A DNA stretch of 64,000 nucleotides from Pseudomonas sp. CFII64 (GCF_000416235.1 NZ_ATLO01000012.1:1-64000), one strand, 5' to 3'. Shown: positions 48,667 through 56,923, numbered from the stretch's first letter. The notes: a model not told the origin generated them from the letters alone. Numbers and translations: made by a program.

Positions 48667-49668
48667 TTAAATCGATGTATCCCGATTCGCCCAATACTGT
48701 TCCGCGCGTTCGAAGGCTTCATCTCGGGTCAAGCCAAGACCGCGCAAGGCCAGCGCGATGGTGGAAATCAGCGCGAGTTGCGGATAGCTGTCCTGTACTT
48801 CACCTTTCCACAAAGCAACCAGTTGCTGCGGATCCAGTGTTGCCGGCTTCACATGGCGACGATCCGAGAGAGCAGGCCATTCTTCGTCCCAGGACTGTCC
48901 ATCGGTGGTGCCATAAAGATGGCTAATGGTGTCAGGATTGATTTCAACTTCGCCGCCGTCACCTTTGACCACGATGGCGTGATCGCCCAGCAAGCCGCTG
49001 GCGTCGCGATGAACGCTCTGATAACCCGGGTGAAAAATGCTCTGCAAACCACAGCGCGCGCCCAGTGGATTGAGGATTCGTGCCAGGGAGTGAATGGGCG
49101 AGCGCAGGCCGAGCGTGTTGCGCAGATCGATCATGCGCTGCAATTGTGGCGCCCAGTCTGCGAGCGGGATGAACGCCAGATTGTGTTGTTCAAGCGCGGA
49201 GCCGACTTCCAGCCAGTTTCGAGCCAGTGGAATGCCCAGCAATCCCAGCAACTGTTCGCTATATAGACGTCCGGCGGTATGCGCGCCGCCACCATGCATC
49301 AGCACCTTTACGCCGTTCTGCGCCAGGCATTTGGCCGCCAGCAGATACCACGGCAGATGCCGCTTCTTGCCAGCATAGGTTGGCCAGTCAATGTCCACGG
49401 GTAACGGCGGCGCATTCAGCCGTTCGCGCACAGCCTCGGTGAAACCCGCCAGCTCTTCTGCGCTTTCTTCCTTGTGGCGCAACAACATCAGAAAGGCACC
49501 CAGTTGCGTGTCTTCGACTTTTTCGTCGAGCACCATGCCCATGGCCTCGCGAGCTTCCTCGCGCGTCATGTTGCGGGCCCCGCGCTTGCCTTTGCCAAGG
49601 ATGCGCACGAAGGGCGCAAATGGATGCTCGGCGGGGGTTTCAAGTGTTAGCGGCGCGTATTCAGTCAT
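48667..49668 (-). CDS. ybiB: YbiB-like anthranilate phosphoribosyltransferase-fold protein
   Basis: A 333-residue protein of the glycosyltransferase-3 / TrpD2 family. N-terminal helices (TREEAREAMGMVLDEKVEDTQLGAFLMLLR) and a Rossmann-like core (GVKVLMHGGGAHTAGR) match. Residues used by TrpD for phosphoribosyl pyrophosphate are not evident. The E. coli homologue YbiB binds nucleic acids rather than acting in tryptophan synthesis. The start overlaps the tusE stop by four bases (ATGA), so it is the last gene of the tus operon. That placement suggests a link with tRNA thiolation, which is inference. Confidence 0.85.
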   Translation of the reverse strand: MTEYAPLTLETPAEHPFAPFVRILGKGKRGARNMTREEAREAMGMVLDEKVEDTQLGAFLMLLRHKEESAEELAGFTEAVRERLNAPPLPVDIDWPTYAGKKRHLPWYLLAAKCLAQNGVKVLMHGGGAHTAGRLYSEQLLGLLGIPLARNWLEVGSALEQHNLAFIPLADWAPQLQRMIDLRNTLGLRSPIHSLARILNPLGARCGLQSIFHPGYQSVHRDASGLLGDHAIVVKGDGGEVEINPDTISHLYGTTDGQSWDEEWPALSDRRHVKPATLDPQQLVALWKGEVQDSYPQLALISTIALALRGLGLTRDEAFERAEQYWANRDTSI

Positions 49669-50000
49669 ATGCAATTGGTCGGCTTTGGCAGGCCCGCCAG
49701 CTTGGCGGCGAGTTTGGCAGGAGTGCCGTTGAACAGGCGATTGAGGTGCATGCTGTTGCCTTTTTCGGGGCCAAGCTTCAACGCGGTGTATTTGATCAGT
49801 GGACGGGTCGCGGGGGATAGCTGGAATTCGGCATAGAAGTCGCGCAGCGTCTGGAGGATCTCCACATGCTCAGGGCTCAACTCGATACCTTCCTGAGTAG
49901 ACAAGGCATCAGCGACCGGCAGCGACCAGTCGTCGAGATTGGCGAGAAAGCCATCCTTGTCCAGGGCGATAGTGCGTCCTTCGACCGTCAGATGTTTCAT
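49665..50000 (-). CDS. tusE: Sulfur relay protein TusE/DsrC
   Basis: Terminal persulfide carrier of 111 residues that passes sulfur from TusBCD to MnmA. It ends in PTNCI, with the active cysteine as the penultimate residue (C110), as in TusE. WRPLIKYT-like segment (TRPLIKYTALKLG) and DGFLANLDDWS are typical. Four-base overlaps join it to tusB and to the YbiB gene. Confidence 0.93.
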   Translation of the reverse strand: MKHLTVEGRTIALDKDGFLANLDDWSLPVADALSTQEGIELSPEHVEILQTLRDFYAEFQLSPATRPLIKYTALKLGPEKGNSMHLNRLFNGTPAKLAAKLAGLPKPTNCI

Positions 50001-50296
50001 AGCCACGTGTTAACCCTGTCGTAGCGGATCGAAAGCTCGACAAATTGCGCATAATCCACACGCTTTACCCAGCTCGGAACCGTCATGTTGCGCGCCTGAA
50101 TATCTTCTTCAAGGGCATACAGCTCAAAGGTGTTGACCCGGTCTTCCAGCGCCTGCAGCGGTGCGGTCGCCTGCGTCAGCGCGTAGGTGGCGTCGCCGCA
50201 CAGCAACAGCGCATCGTTGCTGCCAAGCAGGCGCAAACAGCTGGTCAAGCGGCTGTCGGCGAATGGAGAATGAGATAACACATGCAAGGTGGCCAT
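49997..50296 (-). CDS. tusB: Sulfur relay protein TusB/DsrH
   Basis: 99-residue member of the DsrH family, part of the TusBCD hexamer. MATLHVLSHSPFADSRL and the AGDATYAL-like segment (LLCGDATYALTQ) are recognisable. It overlaps tusC by one base and tusE by four. Confidence 0.88.
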   Translation of the reverse strand: MATLHVLSHSPFADSRLTSCLRLLGSNDALLLCGDATYALTQATAPLQALEDRVNTFELYALEEDIQARNMTVPSWVKRVDYAQFVELSIRYDRVNTWL

Positions 50297-50658
50297 CAGA
50301 TTGTAATCACATGGTCGTAGCGGTCGATGAGTTCGGAAATGTCCTGCTCCTGGGGAAGCTGTCGAACAGCAATGTTCAAGTTGCCGGGAAACATCCCACG
50401 CTCGGCCAGGCTTTTCCCACAGGCAAAAACATCTTCGATGCCAAACATCTCCAGCGCCTTGAGATTCGCCGTGAGGTCTTTCTGCTGCACGGCTGCGGCG
50501 TCTTGCGTTTGAACCAGCTGAAGCACGCCGTCATCCATAAACAGCAGCCCGATCGGCAAATCGTATGCGCCGCCTGCCAGCACGACGTCCAATGCTTCAC
50601 GAGCGCTCAGCCCAGACCAGGGCGCCTGACGGCTGATCACCAGTAATGACCTGGTCAT
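50296..50658 (-). CDS. tusC: Sulfur relay protein TusC/DsrF
   Basis: 120 residues, DsrE/F fold, structural member of TusBCD. APWSGLSAREALDVVLAGGAY and IGLLFMDDGVLQL are the conserved segments. The ATG at 50658 lies one base after the tusD stop. A TTG further upstream would overlap tusD. Confidence 0.9.
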   Translation of the reverse strand: MTRSLLVISRQAPWSGLSAREALDVVLAGGAYDLPIGLLFMDDGVLQLVQTQDAAAVQQKDLTANLKALEMFGIEDVFACGKSLAERGMFPGNLNIAVRQLPQEQDISELIDRYDHVITI

Positions 50659-50659
50659 C

Positions 50660-51052
50660 TCAAGGCCCTCCAAAACAGATAAGGCGATCGGCTGACTGCG
50701 CGGCGTCGTGCAACTGCCCGAGCCCGGAAAGCTCCCAAGGGGCAGTGAGATTGGCAGAAGCGCGCTGATAGCGTTGCGCTTCTTCTTCGTTCAAGATCCC
50801 GCGACGCAGAGCGGCGGCAATGCAGACGACACCATCGAGCTGATTCTCGCTTACGAATTCGCGCCATTGCGCAGCGATGTCCTGTTCGTCCTGAGGCGCG
50901 ACGACGTTGGCTGATGCGCTGTAGACGCCATCCTGATAAAAAAACAGTCGCACGATTTCATGTCCACCCGCCAGCGCAGCCCGGGCAAACAAAAGTGCCC
51001 GGCGAGAAGAGGGCGCGTGTGCGGCGGAAAAAAGGGCAATGGCGAACTTCAT
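50660..51052 (-). CDS. tusD: Sulfurtransferase TusD/DsrE
   Basis: 130-residue catalytic subunit of TusBCD that takes persulfide from TusA. The active cysteine is C77 in LDGVVCIAAALRRGI. The start at 51052 (MKFAIALFSA) fits the family. First gene of the minus-strand tusDCBE-ybiB operon. tusA is not in this window. Confidence 0.92.
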   Translation of the reverse strand: MKFAIALFSAAHAPSSRRALLFARAALAGGHEIVRLFFYQDGVYSASANVVAPQDEQDIAAQWREFVSENQLDGVVCIAAALRRGILNEEEAQRYQRASANLTAPWELSGLGQLHDAAQSADRLICFGGP

Positions 51053-51108
51053 GGGATGCTCGTTCAGAGAAACTCCGGCAATGATAAAGAATTCCCAGGC
51101 GCTAGACA

Positions 51109-51136
51109 GCAAAAAGCCCGCAATGCGGGCTTTTTG
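51109..51136. terminator. Terminator between the YccA gene and tusD
   Basis: AAAAAGCCCGCA / TGCGGGCTTTTT, nearly perfect and symmetric, directly after the YccA-like stop on the minus strand. Confidence 0.9.
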
Positions 51137-51154
51137 TTGACGCTTGGCCATCTA

Positions 51155-51826
51155 TCAGTCGTCGCGGCTCATGATGCCGAAGATCTGCAGCAGGCTGATG
51201 AACAGGTTGTAGATCGATACATACAGGCTGACGGTCGCCATGATGTAGTTGCGCTCGCCACCATGAATGATCGCGCTGGTCTGGAACAGGATGCAGACGG
51301 AGGAGAACAGCACAAAACCTGCGCTGATCGCCAGTTGCAGCCCGCTGATCTGGAAGAAGAAGCTCGCCAGAGTTGCACCCAGCAGCACGAAGAAACCGGC
51401 GGTGATGAAGCCGCCAAGGAAACTCATGTCCTTGCGGGAGATCAGCACGTATGCCGACAAGCCACCAAACACCAGTGCTGTCATGGCAAACGCGGAGCTG
51501 ACAATTTCAGCGCCGCCAGCCATGCCCAGATAGCGATTGAGGATCGGGCCCAGCAGGAAACCCATGAAACCGGTCAAGGCGAAGGTCGAAACCAGACCCC
51601 ATGCCGAATCACGCAGCTTGTTGGTGAGGAAGAACAGGCCGTAAAAGCCGATCAGCACCACAAAAATGTTGGGATAACCCACGCGCATCTGCTGGGCGAC
51701 AAAAGCCATGACGCCGCTGAATGCAAGGGTCAGGGCCAGAAGGCCGTATGTGTTGCGCAGGACGCGGCTAACCTCTAGCTGATCGGCCTGCACGCCGTTA
51801 TTAACTGCGTAATCCTGTTCGCGCAT
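51155..51826 (-). CDS. Bax inhibitor-1 / YccA family membrane protein
   Basis: Inner-membrane protein of 223 residues with seven helices, UPF0005/BI-1 family. In E. coli YccA is a substrate and modulator of FtsH. VLRNTYGLLALTLAFSG, the FFLTNKLRDSAWG loop and the C-terminal SLYVSIYNLFISLLQIFG with acidic end (SRDD) match the family. The start at 51826 (MREQDYAV) avoids a non-conserved leader. Single gene. Confidence 0.92.
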   Translation of the reverse strand: MREQDYAVNNGVQADQLEVSRVLRNTYGLLALTLAFSGVMAFVAQQMRVGYPNIFVVLIGFYGLFFLTNKLRDSAWGLVSTFALTGFMGFLLGPILNRYLGMAGGAEIVSSAFAMTALVFGGLSAYVLISRKDMSFLGGFITAGFFVLLGATLASFFFQISGLQLAISAGFVLFSSVCILFQTSAIIHGGERNYIMATVSLYVSIYNLFISLLQIFGIMSRDD

Positions 51827-51948
51827 GGCGAAACTCCTGGTGGTTGAAATGTTGAGTTGCAAAGATCATAACAGAGAGCCTGCAAACGGCTACCCAGAGA
51901 GTTTGACAGCGTGTTTCATTCGGGTATTATGGCGCCCGCAATGCAAGT

Positions 51949-52036
51949 GGAGATATGGCCGAGTGGTTTAAGGCAGCAGTCTTGAAAACTGCCGACTGTA
52001 ACAGGTCCTAGAGTTCGAATCTCTATGTCTCCGCCA
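51949..52036 (+). tRNA. tRNA-Ser (anticodon UGA)
   Basis: An 88-base cloverleaf including encoded CCA. The acceptor stem GGAGATA pairs with TGTCTCC. The anticodon stem-loop GCAGT-CTTGAAA-ACTGC gives UGA. A long variable arm is present as expected for serine, and the T arm is TAGAG-TTCGAAT-CTCTA. Its 3' half is a typical phage and island attachment site, and integrase remains follow directly. Confidence 0.96.
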
Positions 52037-52050
52037 CTTTTGAAACGCTA

Positions 52051-52075
52051 AAGCCCTGAAAATTCGGGGCTTTTT
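52051..52075 (+). terminator. Terminator of tRNA-Ser
   Basis: AAGCCCTGA / TCGGGGCTT stem (one G-T pair) followed by TTTTT. Confidence 0.85.
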
Positions 52076-52114
52076 CGTATCTGGGGTTTGGGAAATTACC
52101 GAGCGGGAATCACG

Positions 52115-52146
52115 ATCGTTTCCGCATCTTTTGAATCGTTTCCGCA
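52115..52146 (+). repeat. Two 12-bp direct repeats beside the tRNA
   Basis: ATCGTTTCCGCA occurs at 52115-52126 and again at 52135-52146, a 20-base period. The place, between a tRNA 3' end and integrase remains, is where recombinase arm-binding repeats are found. That function is inferred. Confidence 0.6.
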
Positions 52147-52165
52147 ACTCTGGGTAAAAAAGGTT

Positions 52166-52315
52166 TCATCTGGTCGGCTTCACAACCTCCCCCACGCGAC
52201 GGTAAACCGTCTCCGTAATCCGCTTGTCGCTGTGTCCCAAAAGTCGGCTGGCGTCCCCAAGGTCTTCAATTTCGCTCGTCGTTTTCGGTCGGATATCCCG
52301 GAACTGTGGTCGCGA
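52166..52315 (-). pseudogene. Phage-type tyrosine recombinase, C-terminal fragment
   Basis: About 48 codons read in one frame to a TGA at 52166-52168. They show the conserved end of tyrosine recombinases: arginine II in FRDIRPK, then the LLGHSD histidine box, and the tyrosine in ETVYRR. Everything upstream of about 52315 runs into the metal-regulator operator, with no recognisable coding sequence, so the gene lost more than 80 percent of its length. It points away from the tRNA-Ser and is the footprint of an integrated island or prophage. Confidence 0.8.
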
Positions 52316-52327
52316 TACGTTTGATCT

Positions 52328-52346
52328 TATCCCCCTGGGGGGGATA
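52328..52346. promoter_or_regulatory. Operator of the CsoR/RcnR-type regulator
   Basis: TATCCCCC-TGG-GGGGGATA, eight-base perfect arms, 40 bases before the regulator ATG. G/C tracts flanked by A/T inverted ends are the known operator form of the CsoR/RcnR/FrmR family. Confidence 0.8.
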
Positions 52347-52385
52347 GGATGCGGACGTAATTCATTGAGGCCTGAGGCTCAGATC

Positions 52386-52685
52386 ATGAGTGAGCAAGAG
52401 CACGAACACAGCCATCCCCACACCCACCAAAGTCATGAGGCTATCATCAAGCGCCTCAAGCGGGCGGATGGCCATTTACGCGGCATCATCGCCATGATCG
52501 AAGAGGGTCGTCAGTGCGTGGACATCGCTCAGCAACTGCACGCCGTTGAAAAAGCAGTGTGTCAGGCCAAGCGCACGCTCATTCAGGACCACATTGATCA
52601 TTGCCTGGAGGACACCGTCTCGGCGTTGAACAATGGCGAGCGGGCACCACTGGAAGCCTTCAAGCAAATCACCAAGTATCTCTAG
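52386..52685 (+). CDS. CsoR/RcnR-family metal-sensing repressor
   Basis: All-helical DUF156 repressor of 99 residues. The N-terminus is rich in histidine (HEHSHPHTHQSH). The core shows IKRLKRADGHLRGI and EEGRQCVDI. Ligand positions by spacing are C44, H69 and C73 (H-I-D-H-C), the C-H-C set of CsoR and InrS rather than the C-H-H of RcnR. The residue before C44 is Q, not the Tyr of copper sensors. The strong operator lies upstream and the RcnA exporter begins seven bases downstream, so Ni(II) or Co(II) is the likely signal. An ATG in a longer frame at 52224 is rejected because it crosses the operator. Confidence 0.9.
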   Translation: MSEQEHEHSHPHTHQSHEAIIKRLKRADGHLRGIIAMIEEGRQCVDIAQQLHAVEKAVCQAKRTLIQDHIDHCLEDTVSALNNGERAPLEAFKQITKYL

Positions 52686-52692
52686 GTCTGAC

Positions 52693-53826
52693 ATGCCCAA
52701 CTTCGCTGAACTGTTGCAACAAGGCGGGGCTCACGCCTGGCTGTATTTCCCGAGCGCTATCTTGCTTGGCGCCTTACATGGCCTGGAACCGGGCCATTCA
52801 AAAACCATGATGGCGGCGTTCATCGTGGCCATCCGCGGTTCGGTAAAACAGGCCGTTTTGTTGGGGTTGGCGGCGACGCTGTCTCACACTGCCGTAGTGT
52901 GGCTAGTCGCGATCGGCGGCATGTACCTGGGCAAAGGCCTGGACGCTCAAACCACTGAGCCGTATTTCCAGCTTGCATCCTCGGCACTGATCATCGTGAT
53001 TGCGCTCTGGATGCTGTGGCGTACCTGGCGCGGTGAGCAGATGTTCAAATTCGAGCAGGGTGATGATCACCACCACGAACATGACCATGGACATCATGAC
53101 GAAAACCATCAAATCGATACTGGCCATGGTCGTGTCGAATTGTCGATCTCTGAACAAGGCACGCCACCGCAATGGCGTTTGAAGACCTTGACCGGCCATG
53201 CCTGGGCAGCCTCAGACGTTCGCCTGATGACGACCCGTCCTGACGGCAGCACTCAGTCGTTCGCTTTCGTCGAGCGCGAGGGCTTCCTGGCGTCGGCAGT
53301 TGATATCCCGGAACCGCATGAGTTCAGCGCTCGTTTAAGCCTTGGGTATGCCGGTCATTTCCATGATTATGACTTGGAATATCAGGAGCGTAATCAGGGG
53401 CACGCACATTTTGATCTGGAAGGTCTGGAGTTGTCGATTGACGGCTATCAGGATGCACACGAACGTGCACATGCCAACGATATTCGTAAGCGCTTTACTA
53501 ACCGACAAGTCACCACAGGCCAGATTGTTGTGTTTGGTTTGACGGGCGGTTTGATCCCTTGCCCTGCCGCCATCACTGTATTGTTGCTTTGCCTTCAGGT
53601 CAAAGAGGTTGCATTGGGAGGCGTGCTCGTCCTGTGCTTCAGCATCGGTTTGGCAATCACGCTAGTGACTGTAGGAGCTGCTGCTGCCATTGGTGCCAAA
53701 CAGGCGTCCAATCGCTGGCCTTGGTTGGGCACCGTGGCTCGTCGTGCTCCGTACCTGTCCAGCGTGTTGATCATCGGTGTTGGCCTGTACGTAGGTTTCC
53801 ATGGCTGGATCGGCCTGACCGCATAA
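52693..53826 (+). CDS. rcnA: Nickel/cobalt efflux protein RcnA
   Basis: Inner-membrane Ni/Co exporter of 377 residues, NicO family. The signature HGLEPGHSKTMM is in helix 1 (residues 29-40), with ATLSHTAVVW in the next helix. A cytoplasmic or periplasmic loop holds a histidine-rich run (about 125-140, HHHEHDHGHH). A long soluble stretch of about 150 residues follows, larger than in E. coli RcnA, with further histidines (HFHDYD, GHAHFD). The C-terminal helices have GLIPCPAAITVLLLC. Cotranscribed with the regulator. The soluble insert is typical of the longer Pseudomonas relatives. Confidence 0.92.
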   Translation: MPNFAELLQQGGAHAWLYFPSAILLGALHGLEPGHSKTMMAAFIVAIRGSVKQAVLLGLAATLSHTAVVWLVAIGGMYLGKGLDAQTTEPYFQLASSALIIVIALWMLWRTWRGEQMFKFEQGDDHHHEHDHGHHDENHQIDTGHGRVELSISEQGTPPQWRLKTLTGHAWAASDVRLMTTRPDGSTQSFAFVEREGFLASAVDIPEPHEFSARLSLGYAGHFHDYDLEYQERNQGHAHFDLEGLELSIDGYQDAHERAHANDIRKRFTNRQVTTGQIVVFGLTGGLIPCPAAITVLLLCLQVKEVALGGVLVLCFSIGLAITLVTVGAAAAIGAKQASNRWPWLGTVARRAPYLSSVLIIGVGLYVGFHGWIGLTA

Positions 53827-53838
53827 GGCGACTTCCGA

Positions 53839-54276
53839 GTGTTTGAACTCACCAGTTACGTGGGTCTATTCCTGGCAGCATTTGGTGCCGCTACGTTGTT
53901 GCCAATGCAGTCTGAAGCCGTGCTGGTGGGGATGTTGCTTTCCGACCGGTACGTCGCGTCTACGCTCATCGCGGTCGCCACGTTCGGCAACGTTCTCGGC
54001 TCTACGCTGAATTGGTTATTGGGTCGCTCTGTTGAGCGATTGCGTCACAGGCGCTGGTTTCCGGTGAGCGAGAGCAAGCTCGAAAAGGCCCAACAATTTT
54101 ATCTGCGATTCGGGCGCTGGTCGTTATTACTGTGCTGGGTGCCCCTCATTGGTGACCCACTGACGGTCGTTGCGGGAGTCATGCGTGAGCCGTTCTGGAG
54201 TTTCCTGCTCATTGTCACCCTAGCCAAGGGCGTGCGTTATCTTGTGCTGGGCGCTGTCACACTGGGATGGGCATGA
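53839..54276 (+). CDS. YqaA/DedA-like membrane protein
   Basis: A 145-residue membrane protein of the SNARE-associated/VTT family (YqaA-like). Typical segments are AATLLPMQSEAVL, GNVLGSTLNWLLGR and WVPLIGDPLTVVAGVMRE. It starts at GTG 12 bases after rcnA and is probably cotranscribed. DedA-type proteins have been linked to lipid transport and metal or drug tolerance. A role in nickel or cobalt resistance here is inferred from position only. Confidence 0.8.
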   Translation: MFELTSYVGLFLAAFGAATLLPMQSEAVLVGMLLSDRYVASTLIAVATFGNVLGSTLNWLLGRSVERLRHRRWFPVSESKLEKAQQFYLRFGRWSLLLCWVPLIGDPLTVVAGVMREPFWSFLLIVTLAKGVRYLVLGAVTLGWA

Positions 54277-54414
54277 CGACGGCTCATACGCAGGAGCAAG
54301 CGCGACCTGGGCTCGCACCAAATCCAGCCGAGAGCAAATGGGGGGGCAGGTGCTGTTTTCTTCACTCCGGGCACTGGTCAATATTGTCATCATGTCGATG
54401 CTCATCTTGCTACT

Positions 54415-55494
54415 TCATGCTGAGACCATTGAAGAAATATAGCCTTGAACCTGCTTGACCACATCCCGAGCGGTTCGGGTTACGCCTATCAAGGTAGCGG
54501 AAGCGAGGCCCGTCCAATCGCCATATCCCACTAGCCACAGATTGGGTAATCCTACGCTCCGGTTTTCGGTTACTGCGATTTTGTTGTCCAGACCTACGAT
54601 CCCCAGGCTCGTCAGATGGTCGAGCGCCGGAGAAAAGCCCGTACACCAGATGACGGCATCCACCCTGGTTTCGTTGCCCGATGGCCATATCACGCCTGTT
54701 GGGGTGAAACTTGTGAATGGTCGTACCGAACTCAATACCCCACGCTCCCGAGCTTCTTTTACGGTCGGCACCATAACGATGTCTCCCAATCCGCCTTCGG
54801 ACTGAGGGAGCTCAAGGCCCTCTTGTTGGGCCTTCAACCGAGCGGTGGCTCGTTCGAACAATGCACGACCATCAACCTCGTCCGGAAGAAATCTGGGCGC
54901 TTCTTGAGTCACCCAAGTTGCCTGAGCCACTTTTGAAACCTCCGCGTAAATCTGGGCGCCCGAGTTGCCGCCGCCGACGACGAGTACAGTCTTACCCTCG
55001 AACGCACTCGGCCCGGCGTAATGCGCAGAATGGATCTGCTCACCCTCGAACAACTCGTGCCCTGGATAGGCTGGAATAACCGGTCGGCTCCAAGTGCCAG
55101 TTGCACTGATGACCGCTTTGGCGTCCCAATAACTATCCCCAGAGATGACACGCAACCCGCTTTCGATGTTCTCGACGCGGGTTACTCGCGTGGAGCGAAT
55201 GATGGGGAAGTCATATCGGCGCTCGTATTGGGTCAGATAGTCGACGACGTCATCCCGTCCTGGAGTACCGTCGGATACGGCGGGCATCGGCCAGCCAGCA
55301 ATTGAACTCCATGCAGACGGCGAGAAGAGCCGGAGCGAATCCCATCCGTGTTGCCATGCGCCTCCCGGTGCTGACTCGGCATCGAGCAATACGTAGGACA
55401 GTCCCGTACGCTTTAAAAAATAGGCGACGGTCAGCGCGGACTGGCCGCCGCCAATGACCACAACATCAAGTATCGGATTTTGATTCAACACCAA
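54415..55494 (-). CDS. arsO: Flavin-dependent monooxygenase, ArsO-like
   Basis: FAD/NAD(P)H-binding oxidoreductase of 359 residues. The FAD motif is [17 protein letters not shown] and the NADPH motif is [18 protein letters not shown] FxGxxxHxxx-like segment ([15 protein letters not shown]) is that of flavin monooxygenases. GCTGFSP-type end ([10 protein letters not shown]) is also present. Genes of this type occur in many Pseudomonas ars clusters as arsO. The substrate is not established. Here it lies 180 bases downstream of arsH on the same strand. Confidence 0.85.
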   Translation of the reverse strand: MVLNQNPILDVVVIGGGQSALTVAYFLKRTGLSYVLLDAESAPGGAWQHGWDSLRLFSPSAWSSIAGWPMPAVSDGTPGRDDVVDYLTQYERRYDFPIIRSTRVTRVENIESGLRVISGDSYWDAKAVISATGTWSRPVIPAYPGHELFEGEQIHSAHYAGPSAFEGKTVLVVGGGNSGAQIYAEVSKVAQATWVTQEAPRFLPDEVDGRALFERATARLKAQQEGLELPQSEGGLGDIVMVPTVKEARERGVLSSVRPFTSFTPTGVIWPSGNETRVDAVIWCTGFSPALDHLTSLGIVGLDNKIAVTENRSVGLPNLWLVGYGDWTGLASATLIGVTRTARDVVKQVQGYISSMVSA

Positions 55495-55674
55495 CCCCTC
55501 CAGACCTATCTGCTTCGTATCGGTTCAAACCCTGTGACCACCATTCTCATCAATGACGACTTGCCCGTCTTCTTTGAGGAAGCTGCCGCGCTGCGCTTGA
55601 GGGAGGAGGTCAAGAATGACCTCTGACGGACGACACAAGCGTGATCTGGCTCATGCAGTTTCCTCACACTAGCG
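55495..55674. other. arsO-arsH gap with a headless reading frame
   Basis: 180 bases. On the plus strand a frame of about 38 codons reads [14 protein letters not shown] then VFFEEAAALRLREEVKNDL and stops, with no start codon or ribosome site. It may be a relic of a former gene or chance. I recognise no family. Confidence 0.3.
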
Positions 55675-56388
55675 TTAAATGGAGCGCTGGTTGACACGCC
55701 TGGACAGTTCTTCGGCGGACTCTTTGCGTTCGGAGTAACGATCAACCAGGTAATCCTGCCGATCCCGCAGTAGCAGCGTGAACTTCATGAGTTCTTCCAT
55801 CACGTCCACCAGACGGTCGTAGTACGAGGATGGCTTCATCCGGCCCGCCTCGTCGAACTCAGTGAACGCCTTGGCCACCGAAGATTGGTTTGGGATAGTG
55901 AACATCCGCATCCACCGACCCAGTACCCGCAGTTGATTGACGACGTTGAATGATTGCGAGCCGCCGCAGACCTGCATTACAGCAAGGGTCTTTCCTTGGG
56001 TAGGCCGTACAGCGCCCAGCGCTAACGGAACCCAGTCGATCTGAGCCTTGAAAACCGCACTCATGGAGCCGTGCCGCTCAGGGGAACACCAGACTTGTCC
56101 TTCCGACCATTGCATCAACTCGCGCAGCTCCGCGACCTTGGGGTGGGTGTCGGGTGCGTCATCCGGCAGCGGCAGGCCTGATGGGTTGAAGATCTTTGTT
56201 TCAGCGCCAAACTGCTCCAGCAGGCGTGCGGCCTCTCGGGTTACCAATCGGCTGAAAGAGCGCTCTCGCGTCGATCCGTATAACAGAAGGATTCGAGGTT
56301 TATGGAGTGAAGGCGTGCGAGGCTTCAGTTGCTCCAGGGAGGGAATGTCAATCAGATCGGTGTGGACGTTCGGCAATGTATCTTGCAT
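55675..56388 (-). CDS. arsH: Organoarsenical oxidase ArsH
   Basis: NADPH-dependent FMN flavoprotein of 237 residues that oxidises trivalent organoarsenicals such as MAs(III). The FMN loop [14 protein letters not shown] and the [18 protein letters not shown] segment are diagnostic. It is the last gene of the minus-strand run arsC2-arsR-arsB-arsC-arsH, 46 bases after arsC. Confidence 0.94.
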   Translation of the reverse strand: MQDTLPNVHTDLIDIPSLEQLKPRTPSLHKPRILLLYGSTRERSFSRLVTREAARLLEQFGAETKIFNPSGLPLPDDAPDTHPKVAELRELMQWSEGQVWCSPERHGSMSAVFKAQIDWVPLALGAVRPTQGKTLAVMQVCGGSQSFNVVNQLRVLGRWMRMFTIPNQSSVAKAFTEFDEAGRMKPSSYYDRLVDVMEELMKFTLLLRDRQDYLVDRYSERKESAEELSRRVNQRSI

Positions 56389-56434
56389 AAAAACTCCTGC
56401 GGATGCGCCTGGCTGGCACAGCCTCTATTGCTCT

Positions 56435-56905
56435 TCAAAGCGAACCGATACGGTTCAGTTCAGCTTTGAGCGGGTCACGGCTCATGGTATTCAGCGGCAG
56501 CGCAAGAAACGCACTCACGCGTTCGCGGATTTTGGCGAGGGTGGTTTCAAACGCCGCGCTGATGTCGCCTTCCGATCCAGAGGCTTCGGACGGGTCGGCC
56601 AAGCCCCAATGCGCTTTCAAGGCTGGGCCAAAGAAGATGGGGCATGCTTCACCCGCAGCCCGATCACAGACGGTAATAACGATGTCTGGCGGCGAGCCTT
56701 CAAAAGCATCCGACGCCTTGCTGCTCAAGCCAGCAATGGAGATGCCTGCTGCTTCCAGCGTCTGCAAGGCTCGCTGATTCACTCGACCACTGGGAAAGCT
56801 TCCCGAGCTCACTGCTTCTATGCCTTCGGGCGCTAAATGATTGAACAGCGCCTCGGAGAGGATGCTGCGGCAGCTGTTATGGGTACACATGAACAGGACT
56901 TTCAT
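56435..56905 (-). CDS. arsC: Arsenate reductase ArsC, low-MW phosphatase type
   Basis: Cytosolic reductase of arsenate to arsenite, 156 residues. The phosphatase loop is C7-THNSC-R13. The redox cysteines C80 and C88 in VITVCDRAAGEACP match the thioredoxin-linked class. HWGLADPSEA supplies the general acid aspartate. It lies 18 bases after arsB. Confidence 0.94.
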   Translation of the reverse strand: MKVLFMCTHNSCRSILSEALFNHLAPEGIEAVSSGSFPSGRVNQRALQTLEAAGISIAGLSSKASDAFEGSPPDIVITVCDRAAGEACPIFFGPALKAHWGLADPSEASGSEGDISAAFETTLAKIRERVSAFLALPLNTMSRDPLKAELNRIGSL

Positions 56906-56923
56906 AAAGATTCCTCTCAGACT

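Noticed and set aside
54242..54458. Two short plus-strand frames after the YqaA-like gene
   Set aside because: They overlap the ends of both flanking genes, lack ribosome sites and resemble nothing known.
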